Assembly: GCF_022808775.1 (NCBI RefSeq)
Contig: NZ_JAKZLA010000003.1
Location: forward strand, 372,001 to 436,000
DNA from: Geothrix terrae
GTDB lineage: Bacteria; Acidobacteriota; Holophagae; Holophagales; Holophagaceae
Reading direction: 5' to 3'
Length of the DNA: 64,000 nt
Made by a program: the position numbers and the translations under genes. Below, in pieces: positions 26,149 through 34,992 of this stretch (position 1 is the stretch's first letter; each line of letters starts with the position of its first letter). The notes below the pieces were generated by a model. That model saw nothing but the letters and a program-made list of their open reading frames with translations. It did no database searches and was not told the DNA's origin.

Positions 26149-28431
26149 ATGCCCTCCCCCCTGCCCGACCGCATCGCCTTCCTGGGCGGCTACCTTCCGC
26201 GGCTATGCGGCATCGCCACGTTCACTTCCGACCTCTGCGAGGCCGTCGCCCAGGCGGCACCCGAAACCCAGTGCTTCGCCGGAGCCGTGAACGATCGCCC
26301 CGAAGGCTATGAGTACCCTTCCCGCGTGCGCTTCGAGCTGGATGAGAAGGATCTGGATTCCTACCGGAGGGCCGCGGATTTCCTGAACTTCAACAACGCG
26401 GGCGTCCTCTGCATCCAGCACGAGTTCGGCATCTACGGGGGAGCGGCCGGAAGCCATCTCCTGGCGCTGCTCCGGGAAGTCCGAATGCCGGTGGTCACCA
26501 CCCTGCACACCATCCTGTCCGATCCCAACGCGGCCCAGCGGAAGGTGATGGAAGAGCTCGTCCGCCGCAGCGACCGCCTGGTGGTCATGGCCGAAAAGGG
26601 CGCGCAGATCCTGCATGACACCTACGCGGTGCCGGATGCCAAGGTGGACCTCATCCCCCACGGCATTCCGGACATGCCGTTCATCGACTCCAGCTTCTAC
26701 AAAACCCAGCTCGGCGTGGAAGGGCGCATGGTGCTGCTCACCTTCGGGCTGCTTGGACCCGGGAAGGGCATCGAATACGCCATCGAGGCGCTTCCGGACA
26801 TCGTGAAGCGGCACCCGAATGTGGTCTACCTCGTGCTGGGGGCGACGCATCCCCACCTCGTGGCCCGCGATGGCGAGAACTACCGCCTGAGCCTGGAGCG
26901 GCTGGCCGAGGACCGCGGCGTCAAGGAGCACGTGATCTTCTACAACCGCTTCGTATCCCTGGAGGACCTCAAGGAATTCATCGGAGCGACGGATATCTAC
27001 CTCACGCCCTATCTCAACGAGGCGCAGATCACTTCGGGCACCCTCGCCTATGTCTTCGGCGCCGGCAAGGCTGTGGTTTCCACTCCCTACTGGCATGCCC
27101 AGGAATTGCTCGCCGACGGTCGAGGCATCCTCGTCCCCTTCCGTGATCCCCGGGCCATCGCCGAAGGCGTCTGCGCCTACCTGGACGACCCGGCCCGCCT
27201 GGAAACGACGCGGCGTGAGGCCTACCGGCTGGGGCGCGCGATGATCTGGCCCGCGGTGGCCCAGAACTTTCTGGAGTCCTTCCAACGGGCCCGCTCCGAG
27301 CGCCGGGCGATCCCGCGATCGGCCTTCGCCGGATGGACGCTCGCCAGCCGGCCCTACGACCTTCCTCCGCTCCGGCTCGATCACATTGCGCGCATGAGCG
27401 ACAGCACGGGCATCCTCCAGCACGCCACCTATACCGTGCCGAACTTCCATGAAGGCTATTGCGCCGATGACAACGCGAGGGCCTTCGTGCTGTGCAACCT
27501 GCTGGACGAGCTCGGAGGCCGTCCCCCCTCGGAGAGCATCGACCGCCTGGCCACGAGCTACCTCGCCTTCCTGGCCGCGGCCTTGAATCCCGACACCGGC
27601 CGCTTCAGGAATTTCATGAGCTTCGGGCGGCAATGGCTGGAGGAATCCGGCAGCGAAGACAGCCACGCCCGCGCGCTCTGGGCGGTGGGCACGGGCGCGA
27701 GCCGCTCCCGCAACCCGGGCCACCGGAAGCTGTCGGCTCAGCTTTTCGAGCGGAGCCTGCCGGCCACGGAAGCCTTTTCCTCCCCTCGCGCCTGGGCCTT
27801 CACGTTGCTGGGCATCCAGGAATTCCTCCACTCCTTCCCGGATCATTCCCAGGCCAGGTCCCTGCGCGAGATCCTGACGGCCAGGCTCATCGGGTTGTGG
27901 GAGGCTGGTGCCACCGAGGACTGGCCCTGGTTCGAATCCAGTGCCACCTACGACAACGCCCGGCTCTGCCAGGCCCTGCTCAACAGCAGCCAGGAGATGG
28001 CCCTTCCCGAGGCCCAGACGATCGGGCTCAAGTCCCTGGCCTGGCTGATTTCCGTCCAGAAAACCCAGGAGGGCCACTTCCGCCCCATCGGAAGCAATGG
28101 CTTCTATGTGCGGGGCGGCGTCCGCGCCTACTTCGACCAGCAGCCCGTGGAGGCCCAATCCATGGTCTCCGCGTGCCTTACCGCCTTCCGCGTCACTCAG
28201 GAGGACGTCTGGCTGCGGGAGGCGAAGCGGGCCTTCGAATGGTTCCTGGGCCGGAACGACCTGGGATTGCCGCTGTACGACTCCAACAGCGGGGGGTGCA
28301 GTGACGGGCTCCATTCGGATCGGATCAACGAGAACCAGGGCGCGGAATCCACCCTGGCCTTCCATCTGTCCCTCGCCGAGATGAATGTCGCCGAACACGT
28401 CATGGCGCCAGCCCCCACCCATACCTCCTGA
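26149..28431 (+). CDS. Two-domain protein: GT4 glycosyltransferase plus C-terminal helical (six-hairpin-like) domain
   Basis: 760 aa. Residues 8-395 form a GT-B, GT4-type glycosyltransferase: Rossmann start FLGGYLPRLCGIATF, HEFG at 91-94, GLLGPGKGIEYAIEAL at 200-215, and the donor-site Glu in EAQITSG at 291-297. Residues about 400-750 are a separate helical region (YCADDNARAFVLCNLL, WFESSATYDNARLCQALL, NENQGAESTLAFHLSL) that resembles (alpha/alpha)6-barrel glycosidase or epimerase domains. No signal peptide, so cytoplasmic. Stop and start of the GH130 gene share one base (TGATG). The pair probably builds and remodels a mannose-type glycan (inference). ATG 26149 was chosen with AGAGGG upstream. 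Confidence 0.8.
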   Translation: MPSPLPDRIAFLGGYLPRLCGIATFTSDLCEAVAQAAPETQCFAGAVNDRPEGYEYPSRVRFELDEKDLDSYRRAADFLNFNNAGVLCIQHEFGIYGGAAGSHLLALLREVRMPVVTTLHTILSDPNAAQRKVMEELVRRSDRLVVMAEKGAQILHDTYAVPDAKVDLIPHGIPDMPFIDSSFYKTQLGVEGRMVLLTFGLLGPGKGIEYAIEALPDIVKRHPNVVYLVLGATHPHLVARDGENYRLSLERLAEDRGVKEHVIFYNRFVSLEDLKEFIGATDIYLTPYLNEAQITSGTLAYVFGAGKAVVSTPYWHAQELLADGRGILVPFRDPRAIAEGVCAYLDDPARLETTRREAYRLGRAMIWPAVAQNFLESFQRARSERRAIPRSAFAGWTLASRPYDLPPLRLDHIARMSDSTGILQHATYTVPNFHEGYCADDNARAFVLCNLLDELGGRPPSESIDRLATSYLAFLAAALNPDTGRFRNFMSFGRQWLEESGSEDSHARALWAVGTGASRSRNPGHRKLSAQLFERSLPATEAFSSPRAWAFTLLGIQEFLHSFPDHSQARSLREILTARLIGLWEAGATEDWPWFESSATYDNARLCQALLNSSQEMALPEAQTIGLKSLAWLISVQKTQEGHFRPIGSNGFYVRGGVRAYFDQQPVEAQSMVSACLTAFRVTQEDVWLREAKRAFEWFLGRNDLGLPLYDSNSGGCSDGLHSDRINENQGAESTLAFHLSLAEMNVAEHVMAPAPTHTS

Positions 28432-29885
28432 TGACGATCCCTCTCCGTACCCACGATGTGACGCTCCTTCCCCAGAGCGCCCGGGTCATCATCCGCCCGT
28501 TCATCCCCTCCAGCTCGCATCGCATCACCACCATCCTCGGGCGGGCGCTGGCGCTGAGCGAAGCCGAGGCGGAGCGGAATCTGGCATCCATGCTGACGGA
28601 ATTCGCGTCCCGCCATCTCGACATCGAAACCCCGCTGCTAGCCAATTTCGAGCGGGTGCTTCCCCACATCTTCACGCACCGCCCTCTGTCCCACGCGCGC
28701 AAGCTCCTCATCGGCGCCCTCTTCTCCGGGGAGTACTCGCTCGAGTCTGCGGCCCTCTTCAACCCCTCGATGGTCCCGCATCCCGACCAGGCAGGGGTCC
28801 CGCCGGGCGCCCTGCGGTTCATCATGAGCCTGCGGGCCACCGGAGAAGGCCACATCTCCTCCATCGAGTTCCGGACCGGCCTCATCGACGCCGGGGGGGA
28901 CATCCACCTGGATCCCATCTCACCCTTCGTCAACCTGCCGGAGATCAACCCCAACCCCGACTATAAAAAGCTGCCCTTCACCGTCAAGCTGCACGAAATG
29001 GGCTTCGAGAACGGGAATGCCGCCATGGTGATGGACGCGCTTGGGGAGAGCTTCACCCGGAGCGACCTGAACCGCTGCGTCCTCCGCATCCGGCGCGAGA
29101 CCAGGCCCCTCACCCAGGATCTCAACAACACGCTCCGCTGCATCCAGTGGCTCGCCGATTCCAACTACGAGATCCACTTCGCCCCCAAGCTCGCCATGAG
29201 CGAGCGGATCATCTTCCCGGTATCGACGAACGAGAGCCACGGCATCGAGGATGCCCGCTTCGTCCGGCTCGTCGAGGACGATGGGGCGGCGATGTACTAC
29301 GCCACCTACACCGCCTACAACGGGCACGCCATCCTGCCCCAGCTCATCGAGACCAAGGACTTCCTCCACTTCCGCATCCTCACGCTCAACGGCACCGCGG
29401 TCCAGAACAAGGGCATGGCGCTCTTCCCCCGGCGGATCGATGGCAACTACGTGATGCTTTCCCGCCAGGACGACGAGAACCTCTTCATCATGTTCTCGGA
29501 TAACCCCCACCACTGGAGCGATTCCACCGTGCTCCTCCGGCCCGCGGAGATGTGGGAATCCGTGAAGATCGGGAATTGCGGTTCGCCCATCGAGACCGAG
29601 GCGGGGTGGCTGGTGCTCACCCACGGTGTCGGGCCCATGCGCAAGTACTGCATCGGGGCCGCCCTGCTCGACCTTCACGATCCGACCAGGGTCCTGGGCC
29701 GCCTGCAGGACCCCCTGCTGGTGCCCGAGGGTGCCGGAAGGGAAGGCTACGTGCCCAACGTCGTCTACAGCTGCGGCGCCCTCCTGCACGGCCGGGACCT
29801 CGTCCTTCCCTACGCCATGAGCGACCGGGCCTCGACCATCGTGAGCCTGCGCCTGGACGACCTGCTCGAGGCGTTGCGGGCCTGA
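28431..29885 (+). CDS. GH130 glycoside phosphorylase/hydrolase family protein
   Basis: 484 aa. GH130 enzymes phosphorolyse or hydrolyse beta-mannosidic bonds in mannosyl-glucose and mannooligosaccharides. The likely proton-donor Asp is D274 in GIEDARFV. Basic residues of the type that bind phosphate in phosphorylase members occur in NKGMALFPRRI and GPMRKYCIGAAL, favouring a phosphorylase. There is an N-terminal extension of about 200 residues relative to the shortest members. No signal peptide. Translation is coupled to the upstream GT4 gene by a one-base overlap. Confidence 0.85.
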   Translation: MTIPLRTHDVTLLPQSARVIIRPFIPSSSHRITTILGRALALSEAEAERNLASMLTEFASRHLDIETPLLANFERVLPHIFTHRPLSHARKLLIGALFSGEYSLESAALFNPSMVPHPDQAGVPPGALRFIMSLRATGEGHISSIEFRTGLIDAGGDIHLDPISPFVNLPEINPNPDYKKLPFTVKLHEMGFENGNAAMVMDALGESFTRSDLNRCVLRIRRETRPLTQDLNNTLRCIQWLADSNYEIHFAPKLAMSERIIFPVSTNESHGIEDARFVRLVEDDGAAMYYATYTAYNGHAILPQLIETKDFLHFRILTLNGTAVQNKGMALFPRRIDGNYVMLSRQDDENLFIMFSDNPHHWSDSTVLLRPAEMWESVKIGNCGSPIETEAGWLVLTHGVGPMRKYCIGAALLDLHDPTRVLGRLQDPLLVPEGAGREGYVPNVVYSCGALLHGRDLVLPYAMSDRASTIVSLRLDDLLEALRA

Positions 29886-29994
29886 TGCCGATCCGCGTTC
29901 GATGCGGAAGGATCCGCCACACCGGCATGGAGATCTCCGGACCCCTCTGTGGCGTCGGCGATGATGGGTCTCCAGCGTTGAACGCCGGGTGGTG

Positions 29995-31704
29995 TCACAC
30001 GGGGTCCAGCCGGCGCGCGGATCGCGCGGACCTGTCGAACAGGCTGAACCCGTAGGCCAGGGCCACCACGGCGGCGCACCCGATGAGGTTGTACCAGAGG
30101 AACGAGATGCGGGTGAACGTGAAGCAGAGCAGCACGCCGGCTTCCGCCGCGAGGGCAGCGTAGAAGGCCGTGCCGCCGCGGGCGCGCTTGACGTAGAAGG
30201 CCGTGATGAAGATGCCGAGGATCGTGCCGTAGAAGAGGGAGCCGAGGATGTTCACCGCTTCGATGAGGGAGCCCAGGCGGGCGGCGTATTCGGCGAAGGC
30301 CATGCCGAAGCAGCCCCAGGCGAACGTGGCGATGCGCCCCACCCACACCTCGCGCGCGCCTCGGCTGCCGCCGATGAGGCGGCGCCAGAGGTCCACCACC
30401 GTGGTCGCGCCCAGGGCGCTGATCTCGCCCGACATGGAGGACATGGAGCCCGAGAAGACGGCGGCCAGCACCAGGCCCACCAGCCCGGCGGGCAGGCTGC
30501 TCAGCACGTAGGCCAGGAAGATGTAATTGACGTCGCTGGGATGGGTACCCGGATTGGCCTTTTCGATGAGGGCCAGCCCCTTCTGCCGCACGGCATCGCT
30601 CTCCGCCTGCGCCTGCTGGAGCTGCCGCTTGGCACCGGCGATCGTCCCCGCGTCCCCGGCGTGCCGGGCGGCCACGAAGGCCTCGGCCCGCTGGCGCTGG
30701 GCCTCGCGGGCCCGGGCGTAGTCCGCCTCGAGGGCGCGGTAGGCCGGAGCCTCCGGGCCCGCCAGGACCTGCTTCACGGGGCCCGGGTTGAAGAAGAGCG
30801 GCGGCGCGTGGAACTGGTAGAAGGCGAAGACCAGCACGCCCAGCAGCAGGATGAGGAACTGCAAGGGCACCTTGACCATGCCGTTCAGCAGGAGGCCGAG
30901 GCGCCCCTGGGTGAGGGAGCTGCCCGCGAGGTAGCGCTGCACCTGGGACTGGTCCGTGCCGAAGTAGGAGAGCATGAGGAAGAAGCCTCCGATGAGCCCC
31001 GACCACAGGTTGTAGCGGTTGTTCAGGTCGAAGCGCAGGTCGACGGCGTTGAGCCGCCCCAGCCCTCCCGCCACATGCAGGGCATCGCCGAGACTCACAT
31101 GGGCGGGCAGGCGGTGGATGGTCATCACGCCCGCCAGGATCATCCCGAAGGCGATGATCACCATCTGCGAGCTGTGGGCCCAGGCCACGGCCCGGGTCCC
31201 GCCCACCACCGTGTAGGTCATGACCAGCACGCCCACCAGCAGGATGTTGGCGTGGATGCTCCAGCCCAGCAGCACGGAGAGGACCAGGGCCGGCGCGAAG
31301 ATCGTGATGCCCACCGAGAGGCTGCGCTGGATCAGGAAGAGGCCGGCGGCGAGGAGCCGGGTCTTCAGGTCGAAGCGGGCCTCCAGGATCTCGTAGGCGG
31401 TGGAGACCTTCAGGCGGTGGTAGAGCGGAAGGGCCGTCATCGAGAGGACGATGGCGGCCAGCGGCAGGCCGAAGTAGAACTGCACGAAGCGCATACCGTC
31501 CACGTAGGCCAGGCCCGGCGTGGAGAGGAAGGTGATGGCGCTCATCTGCGTCGCGATGATCGAGAGGCCGATGAGCCACCAGCGATGATCGCGCCCGCCG
31601 CCGATGTAGGCTTCTCCCGAGGTGACGCCGCGGCCCTTGTAGAGGCCCCAGCACACCACGGCCAGCAGGGCGCCGCCGAGGACGAGCCAGTCGAGCCGGC
31701 TCAC
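29995..31704 (-). CDS. Sodium:solute symporter (SSS family)
   Basis: 569 aa, about 13 hydrophobic segments. Family marks are GGRDHRWWLIGLSIIATQMSAITFLSTPGLAY near the N-terminus (Na+ site region) and SGSMSSMSGEISALGATTV in the second half. A charged helical insertion of about 65 residues (from EADYARAREAQRQ to ALIEKAN) interrupts the membrane core between central helices. Start is GTG at 31704, overlapping the stop of the upstream microprotein by 4 nt (GTGA). It ends the operon PIG-L - microprotein - SSS; the solute is probably a sugar or amino-sugar derivative (inference). Confidence 0.9.
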   Translation of the reverse strand: MSRLDWLVLGGALLAVVCWGLYKGRGVTSGEAYIGGGRDHRWWLIGLSIIATQMSAITFLSTPGLAYVDGMRFVQFYFGLPLAAIVLSMTALPLYHRLKVSTAYEILEARFDLKTRLLAAGLFLIQRSLSVGITIFAPALVLSVLLGWSIHANILLVGVLVMTYTVVGGTRAVAWAHSSQMVIIAFGMILAGVMTIHRLPAHVSLGDALHVAGGLGRLNAVDLRFDLNNRYNLWSGLIGGFFLMLSYFGTDQSQVQRYLAGSSLTQGRLGLLLNGMVKVPLQFLILLLGVLVFAFYQFHAPPLFFNPGPVKQVLAGPEAPAYRALEADYARAREAQRQRAEAFVAARHAGDAGTIAGAKRQLQQAQAESDAVRQKGLALIEKANPGTHPSDVNYIFLAYVLSSLPAGLVGLVLAAVFSGSMSSMSGEISALGATTVVDLWRRLIGGSRGAREVWVGRIATFAWGCFGMAFAEYAARLGSLIEAVNILGSLFYGTILGIFITAFYVKRARGGTAFYAALAAEAGVLLCFTFTRISFLWYNLIGCAAVVALAYGFSLFDRSARSARRLDPV

Positions 31705-31814
31705 GAGAAGACCCAGGCGAGGAGGCGAAGACCCAGGACGCAGAGCAGCAGGTCGGCCAGGACCAGCAGGTACAGGCGCTTCCAGGTGCCCATGAGCGGC
31801 GGGGCGTCAGTCAT
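31701..31814 (-). CDS. 37-residue single-pass membrane microprotein
   Basis: ATG 31814, stop 31703-31701. The protein begins MTDAPPLMGTWKRLY and continues as one hydrophobic helix with LLVLADLLLCVLGLRLLAW. Its ATG lies inside the last codons of the PIG-L gene (8-nt overlap, ATGACTGA) and its stop overlaps the GTG of the SSS gene by 4 nt. Overlap on both sides argues for a real, coupled gene. It may be a small partner subunit of the symporter, by analogy with other SSS transporters that have tiny membrane partners. I do not recognise the family. Confidence 0.65.
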   Translation of the reverse strand: MTDAPPLMGTWKRLYLLVLADLLLCVLGLRLLAWVFS

Positions 31815-34386
31815 GGGCGTGCCCCAGGGCCAGCAGGTTGGCGAAGAGCCGGGTGGCACCGGGCACCCCGTCTGGCAGCTGGCGGAAGAAGGACAGGCCC
31901 GTGTACACGTAGTGGCCCTTCCCGTGCCGCGCCACGATCAGGGCCCCGGCGTCCTCGGCTTCGCCGGGATCCGCCATGCCCAGCAGGGGCGTGTAGCGGG
32001 AATCCCAGCCCTCGGCATGGTAGAGGCTACGCTCCTGGACCCAGCCGTCGAAATCCTGCGGGGTGATCTCGTTGGGCCAGTGGAACACGGGATGTCCCGG
32101 CTGGAGGAGCCGGACCGGCACCGTCTCCACGGTGACCCGCTTCCGGCCCACCTTGAAGGGATAGGGGCCGATGGCCTCTGTGACCATGGCGGCGTTGATC
32201 CCGGGGATGCCCGTGTTCACGGTGTAGAGCACCAGCTCGGTGCCGCCTGCGGCCACATAGGCGTGGAGCCGCTCCTTGAGGGTCTGGAGGGCCGGTCGCG
32301 TGTTGAAGGCGCGGATGCCCAGCACGAGGGCATCGAACCGCCCGAGGTCCTCCCGGGCCAGCGCCTCGTCCGTGAGGAGCTCCACCTCGTAGCCGACGCG
32401 CCGCAGGGCCTGGGGGATGTCGTCGCCGGCGCCCATGACATAGCCGATGCGGCGGCCGTCGTGCTTCAGGTCGAAGCGCGCCAGGCGCACCTTCGCCTCG
32501 GGCAGCAGCGTCTGCAGGGGGATGTGCGGGTGGTCCACCACCACCAGGCTGCGGGCGCCCGTGAAGCCCACGCCCAGGTCCACCTCGGCGCGCAGCTCGC
32601 CGGAAGCGGCCGCGGCCGGCGGCGTGACGTGGAAGACCAGCTCTTTCTTCTCGCTGGCATGGGCCAGGGCGAAGGCCTGCCCGGACGGGTTCACGGCCCA
32701 GCCCGCGGGCACCCGGAGGCGCACACGCCCCGAGGCGGCCGCGCCGCCGGCCAGCACCTGGAGGCGCACCTCCTTCGCGGCCGGCGTCTCAAAGGCCAGG
32801 ACGGAGTCGGCGAAGGTCACGAGCGCAGCCGGCACCACCGCCAGCGGGTGGTACCGCTCGCCCAGGACCGGATCCCGGAACCGGAACTTCACGGGCACCG
32901 TGACCTCGAAGGGGCCGTCCGCGGTCTCCAGGCGGGCCCGGAGGCGGAAGGGCGCCGGGGATTCGGGGAGGCCCGCCCAGGCTTCCGCGCCCGGCCCTCC
33001 CAGCCAGTGGGGCTGACCCAGGGGCGCGTCCACCGGCACGGTGAAGGAGAAGGCGGTCTTCTTCGGCGCATTGTCCGGCAGGAATGCGCCCTCCGTGCGC
33101 GACTCCAGGACACGGCTGCCCTCCGGCCGGACCGATTCCAGCGCGAGGGATTCGAGGGTCAGGGACGCGCCGCCGCGCGCCAGCAGCGCGGCATTCACCG
33201 TGAGCCGGTCGCCGGGTGCCAGGCGCTGGCGGTCGGCGATGGCCTCCACCCAGAGTCCGGCCGCCGCACGGATCGCATCCTCCAGCTCCGCGGCCTTGGC
33301 CTGGACCACCGGCTCGGCCAAGGTCTCGGCGGGCAACGCGCGGAGGGCCTGCAGGGCACGGACCAGCGGCGGCAGGCTGGCGACGGGGTGGTCCGGCCGG
33401 AAACCCTCGCGGGCCTCGCGCAGGAGGGCGGCGAGGCCGCGGGTGCCGCGGAAGCGGGACCAGGTGAGGTCGATCCCCTCGAAGAGATCCCCCGTGGCGG
33501 GCCGGCCGTCGAGGCGCTCGAAGGTCTCCAGCCGCCGGCCCCGCTGGGCCAGCACGCCGAAGCCCTGGCTGCGGTGCTGGCTGCGGCTCTCGGCGGCCAG
33601 CTCGCCATAGGAGCGGCCCAGCAGCGGGTCGAAGGCGCCCACATCCAGCGTGAGGCTCCCGGCGGGGGGCGCCGGGGCGTCGTCGGTGAAGAGGTAGTGG
33701 TTCCACAGCAGCCGCGTGGCCTGCCACGGGCGGAGGCCGGCCGCAATCTGCTCCGGGAAGCGGCCCGGATCCGCGGCGGCCTTGAAGGCCTCGATGGCCA
33801 GCAGGGCCGAGGCGATGTGGTGGCCGTGCCCCGCCCGCGCATCGGGCGGGAACCGGGTGAGGATGACGTCCGGCTTGAAGGCGCGGATGGTCCGTACCAC
33901 CTCGGCGAGGACCCGGTCGTGGCCCCAGATCCGCAGGGACTCCTCTGCCGTCTTGGAGAACCCGAAGTCCACCGCCGACGTGAAGAACTGCTCGGCGCCG
34001 TCGATGCGCCGCGCGGCCAGCAGCTCCTGGGTGCGGATGGCCGCGAGGCCGCCGCCCAGCTCCGGGCCGATGAGGTTCTGCCCGCCCCCGCCCCGGGTGA
34101 GGGCCAGGTAGGCCGTGCGGAGGTTGCGCCCCTTGGACAGGGTGGCGAGCACGGCGGTGTTCTCGTCATCCGGGTGAGCCGCGATGTAGAGGACGCTGCC
34201 CACGGTCTGGAGGCGGTCCAGCTGCTTCTGGAGGTCTGCCCCATCGCGGACGGGTACCTGGGCCCCGAGCCAGGGGCCCAGGACCGCCCCCAGGACGAGG
34301 AGGAGGATCCAGCGCAGGGTCCGCCCTGGGGAGCGTCCAAAGCCAGTGGCGGGGGGAAGGGCGCGCGTGGAGGAGCCTGGCTGCAT
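31807..34386 (-). CDS. PIG-L (LmbE) family deacetylase with long C-terminal extension
   Basis: 859 aa. A signal peptide/anchor (about 24-43) is followed by the zinc-dependent deacetylase domain with AAHPDDENTAVL (H71, D73, D74) and the distal His-rich AGHGHH (186-190). The rest (about 260-859) is beta-rich sandwich-like sequence ending in a glutamine-amidotransferase-like region (LGIRAFNTRPALQTLKERL). Such long forms are exported and thought to remove N-acetyl groups from amino sugars. ATG 34386 puts the signal peptide at the N-terminus; the SD is weak. First gene of the operon with the microprotein and SSS symporter. Confidence 0.85.
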   Translation of the reverse strand: MQPGSSTRALPPATGFGRSPGRTLRWILLLVLGAVLGPWLGAQVPVRDGADLQKQLDRLQTVGSVLYIAAHPDDENTAVLATLSKGRNLRTAYLALTRGGGGQNLIGPELGGGLAAIRTQELLAARRIDGAEQFFTSAVDFGFSKTAEESLRIWGHDRVLAEVVRTIRAFKPDVILTRFPPDARAGHGHHIASALLAIEAFKAAADPGRFPEQIAAGLRPWQATRLLWNHYLFTDDAPAPPAGSLTLDVGAFDPLLGRSYGELAAESRSQHRSQGFGVLAQRGRRLETFERLDGRPATGDLFEGIDLTWSRFRGTRGLAALLREAREGFRPDHPVASLPPLVRALQALRALPAETLAEPVVQAKAAELEDAIRAAAGLWVEAIADRQRLAPGDRLTVNAALLARGGASLTLESLALESVRPEGSRVLESRTEGAFLPDNAPKKTAFSFTVPVDAPLGQPHWLGGPGAEAWAGLPESPAPFRLRARLETADGPFEVTVPVKFRFRDPVLGERYHPLAVVPAALVTFADSVLAFETPAAKEVRLQVLAGGAAASGRVRLRVPAGWAVNPSGQAFALAHASEKKELVFHVTPPAAAASGELRAEVDLGVGFTGARSLVVVDHPHIPLQTLLPEAKVRLARFDLKHDGRRIGYVMGAGDDIPQALRRVGYEVELLTDEALAREDLGRFDALVLGIRAFNTRPALQTLKERLHAYVAAGGTELVLYTVNTGIPGINAAMVTEAIGPYPFKVGRKRVTVETVPVRLLQPGHPVFHWPNEITPQDFDGWVQERSLYHAEGWDSRYTPLLGMADPGEAEDAGALIVARHGKGHYVYTGLSFFRQLPDGVPGATRLFANLLALGHAHD

Positions 34387-34536
34387 GGAAGTCCCTTGGT
34401 CCGAACGGCCAGCATAGAGTGCCAGCCGGGCGTCTCCAAGGAAGAGACATTGCATGGCGGCCTGGGAACCGGCAGCGCCCGCCAGAGGGTGGCTTCGTGA
34501 GTTCGGTTCGTCCCCAAATGGAGCCTCTGAATCATC

Positions 34537-34578
34537 TACGAAGATTTTCGTTGACGGCTACGAAACATGTCGTATCTT
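34537..34578 (+). promoter_or_regulatory. blaI promoter with two TACGA-type operator dyads
   Basis: -35 TTGACG (34551-34556), 16-nt spacer, -10 TATCTT (34573-34578). A perfect dyad TACGA-N6-TCGTA (34559-34574) fills the spacer, and a second dyad ACGAA-N4-TTCGT (34538-34551) abuts the -35. BlaI/MecI/CopY repressors bind dyads of this layout, though with TACA/TGTA half-sites in the studied cases. Autoregulation is inferred. Confidence 0.65.
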
Positions 34579-34608
34579 TTCGGCATTCCTCTCCTGGAGC
34601 CCCTTCCC

Positions 34609-34992
34609 ATGACCCCTTCCCCCAAGCCCACGGACGCCGAGCTCGCCATCCTGCGGGTGCTCTGGGAGCGGGGGCCCAGCACGGTGCGGCAGGTCTTCGA
34701 GGTGCTGGCGTCCGAGCGGGAGCTGGGCTACACCACCGTGCTGAAGATGCTCCAGATCATGCATGAGAAGGGACTGGTGGCGCGGGACGTCACGGACCGG
34801 ACCCATGTGTTCTCCGCCCGCGAGTCCCAGGTCCAGACCCAGCGGCACCTGCTGGACGATCTGCTGGACAAGGCCTTCGGGGGCTCGTCCCTCAGCCTCG
34901 TCATGCAGGCCCTGGCCACGCGCCGGGCCAGCCGCGAGGAGCTGGCGGAGATCCGGAAGCTGCTCGACCAGGCCGAAGGAGGGAAGCGATGA
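34609..34992 (+). CDS. blaI: BlaI/MecI/CopY family transcriptional repressor
   Basis: 127 aa winged-helix repressor: PTDAELAILRVLWERGPSTVRQVFE, recognition region GYTTVLKMLQIMHEKGLV, wing with FSARES, then the C-terminal dimerisation helices. In this family a partner M56 protease triggers cleavage and derepression. The stop overlaps the M56 start by 4 nt (ATGA). ATG 34609 matches the family start with GGAG 10 nt upstream; the ATG at 34567 lies inside the operator dyad. Confidence 0.92.
   Translation: MTPSPKPTDAELAILRVLWERGPSTVRQVFEVLASERELGYTTVLKMLQIMHEKGLVARDVTDRTHVFSARESQVQTQRHLLDDLLDKAFGGSSLSLVMQALATRRASREELAEIRKLLDQAEGGKR

Noticed and set aside
29989-34500. Very long plus-strand open frame (about 1500 codons) opposite the SSS and PIG-L genes
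   Set aside because: Gly/Arg/His/Gln-rich, no domain, fully antisense to genes with clear motifs; an artefact of high GC.
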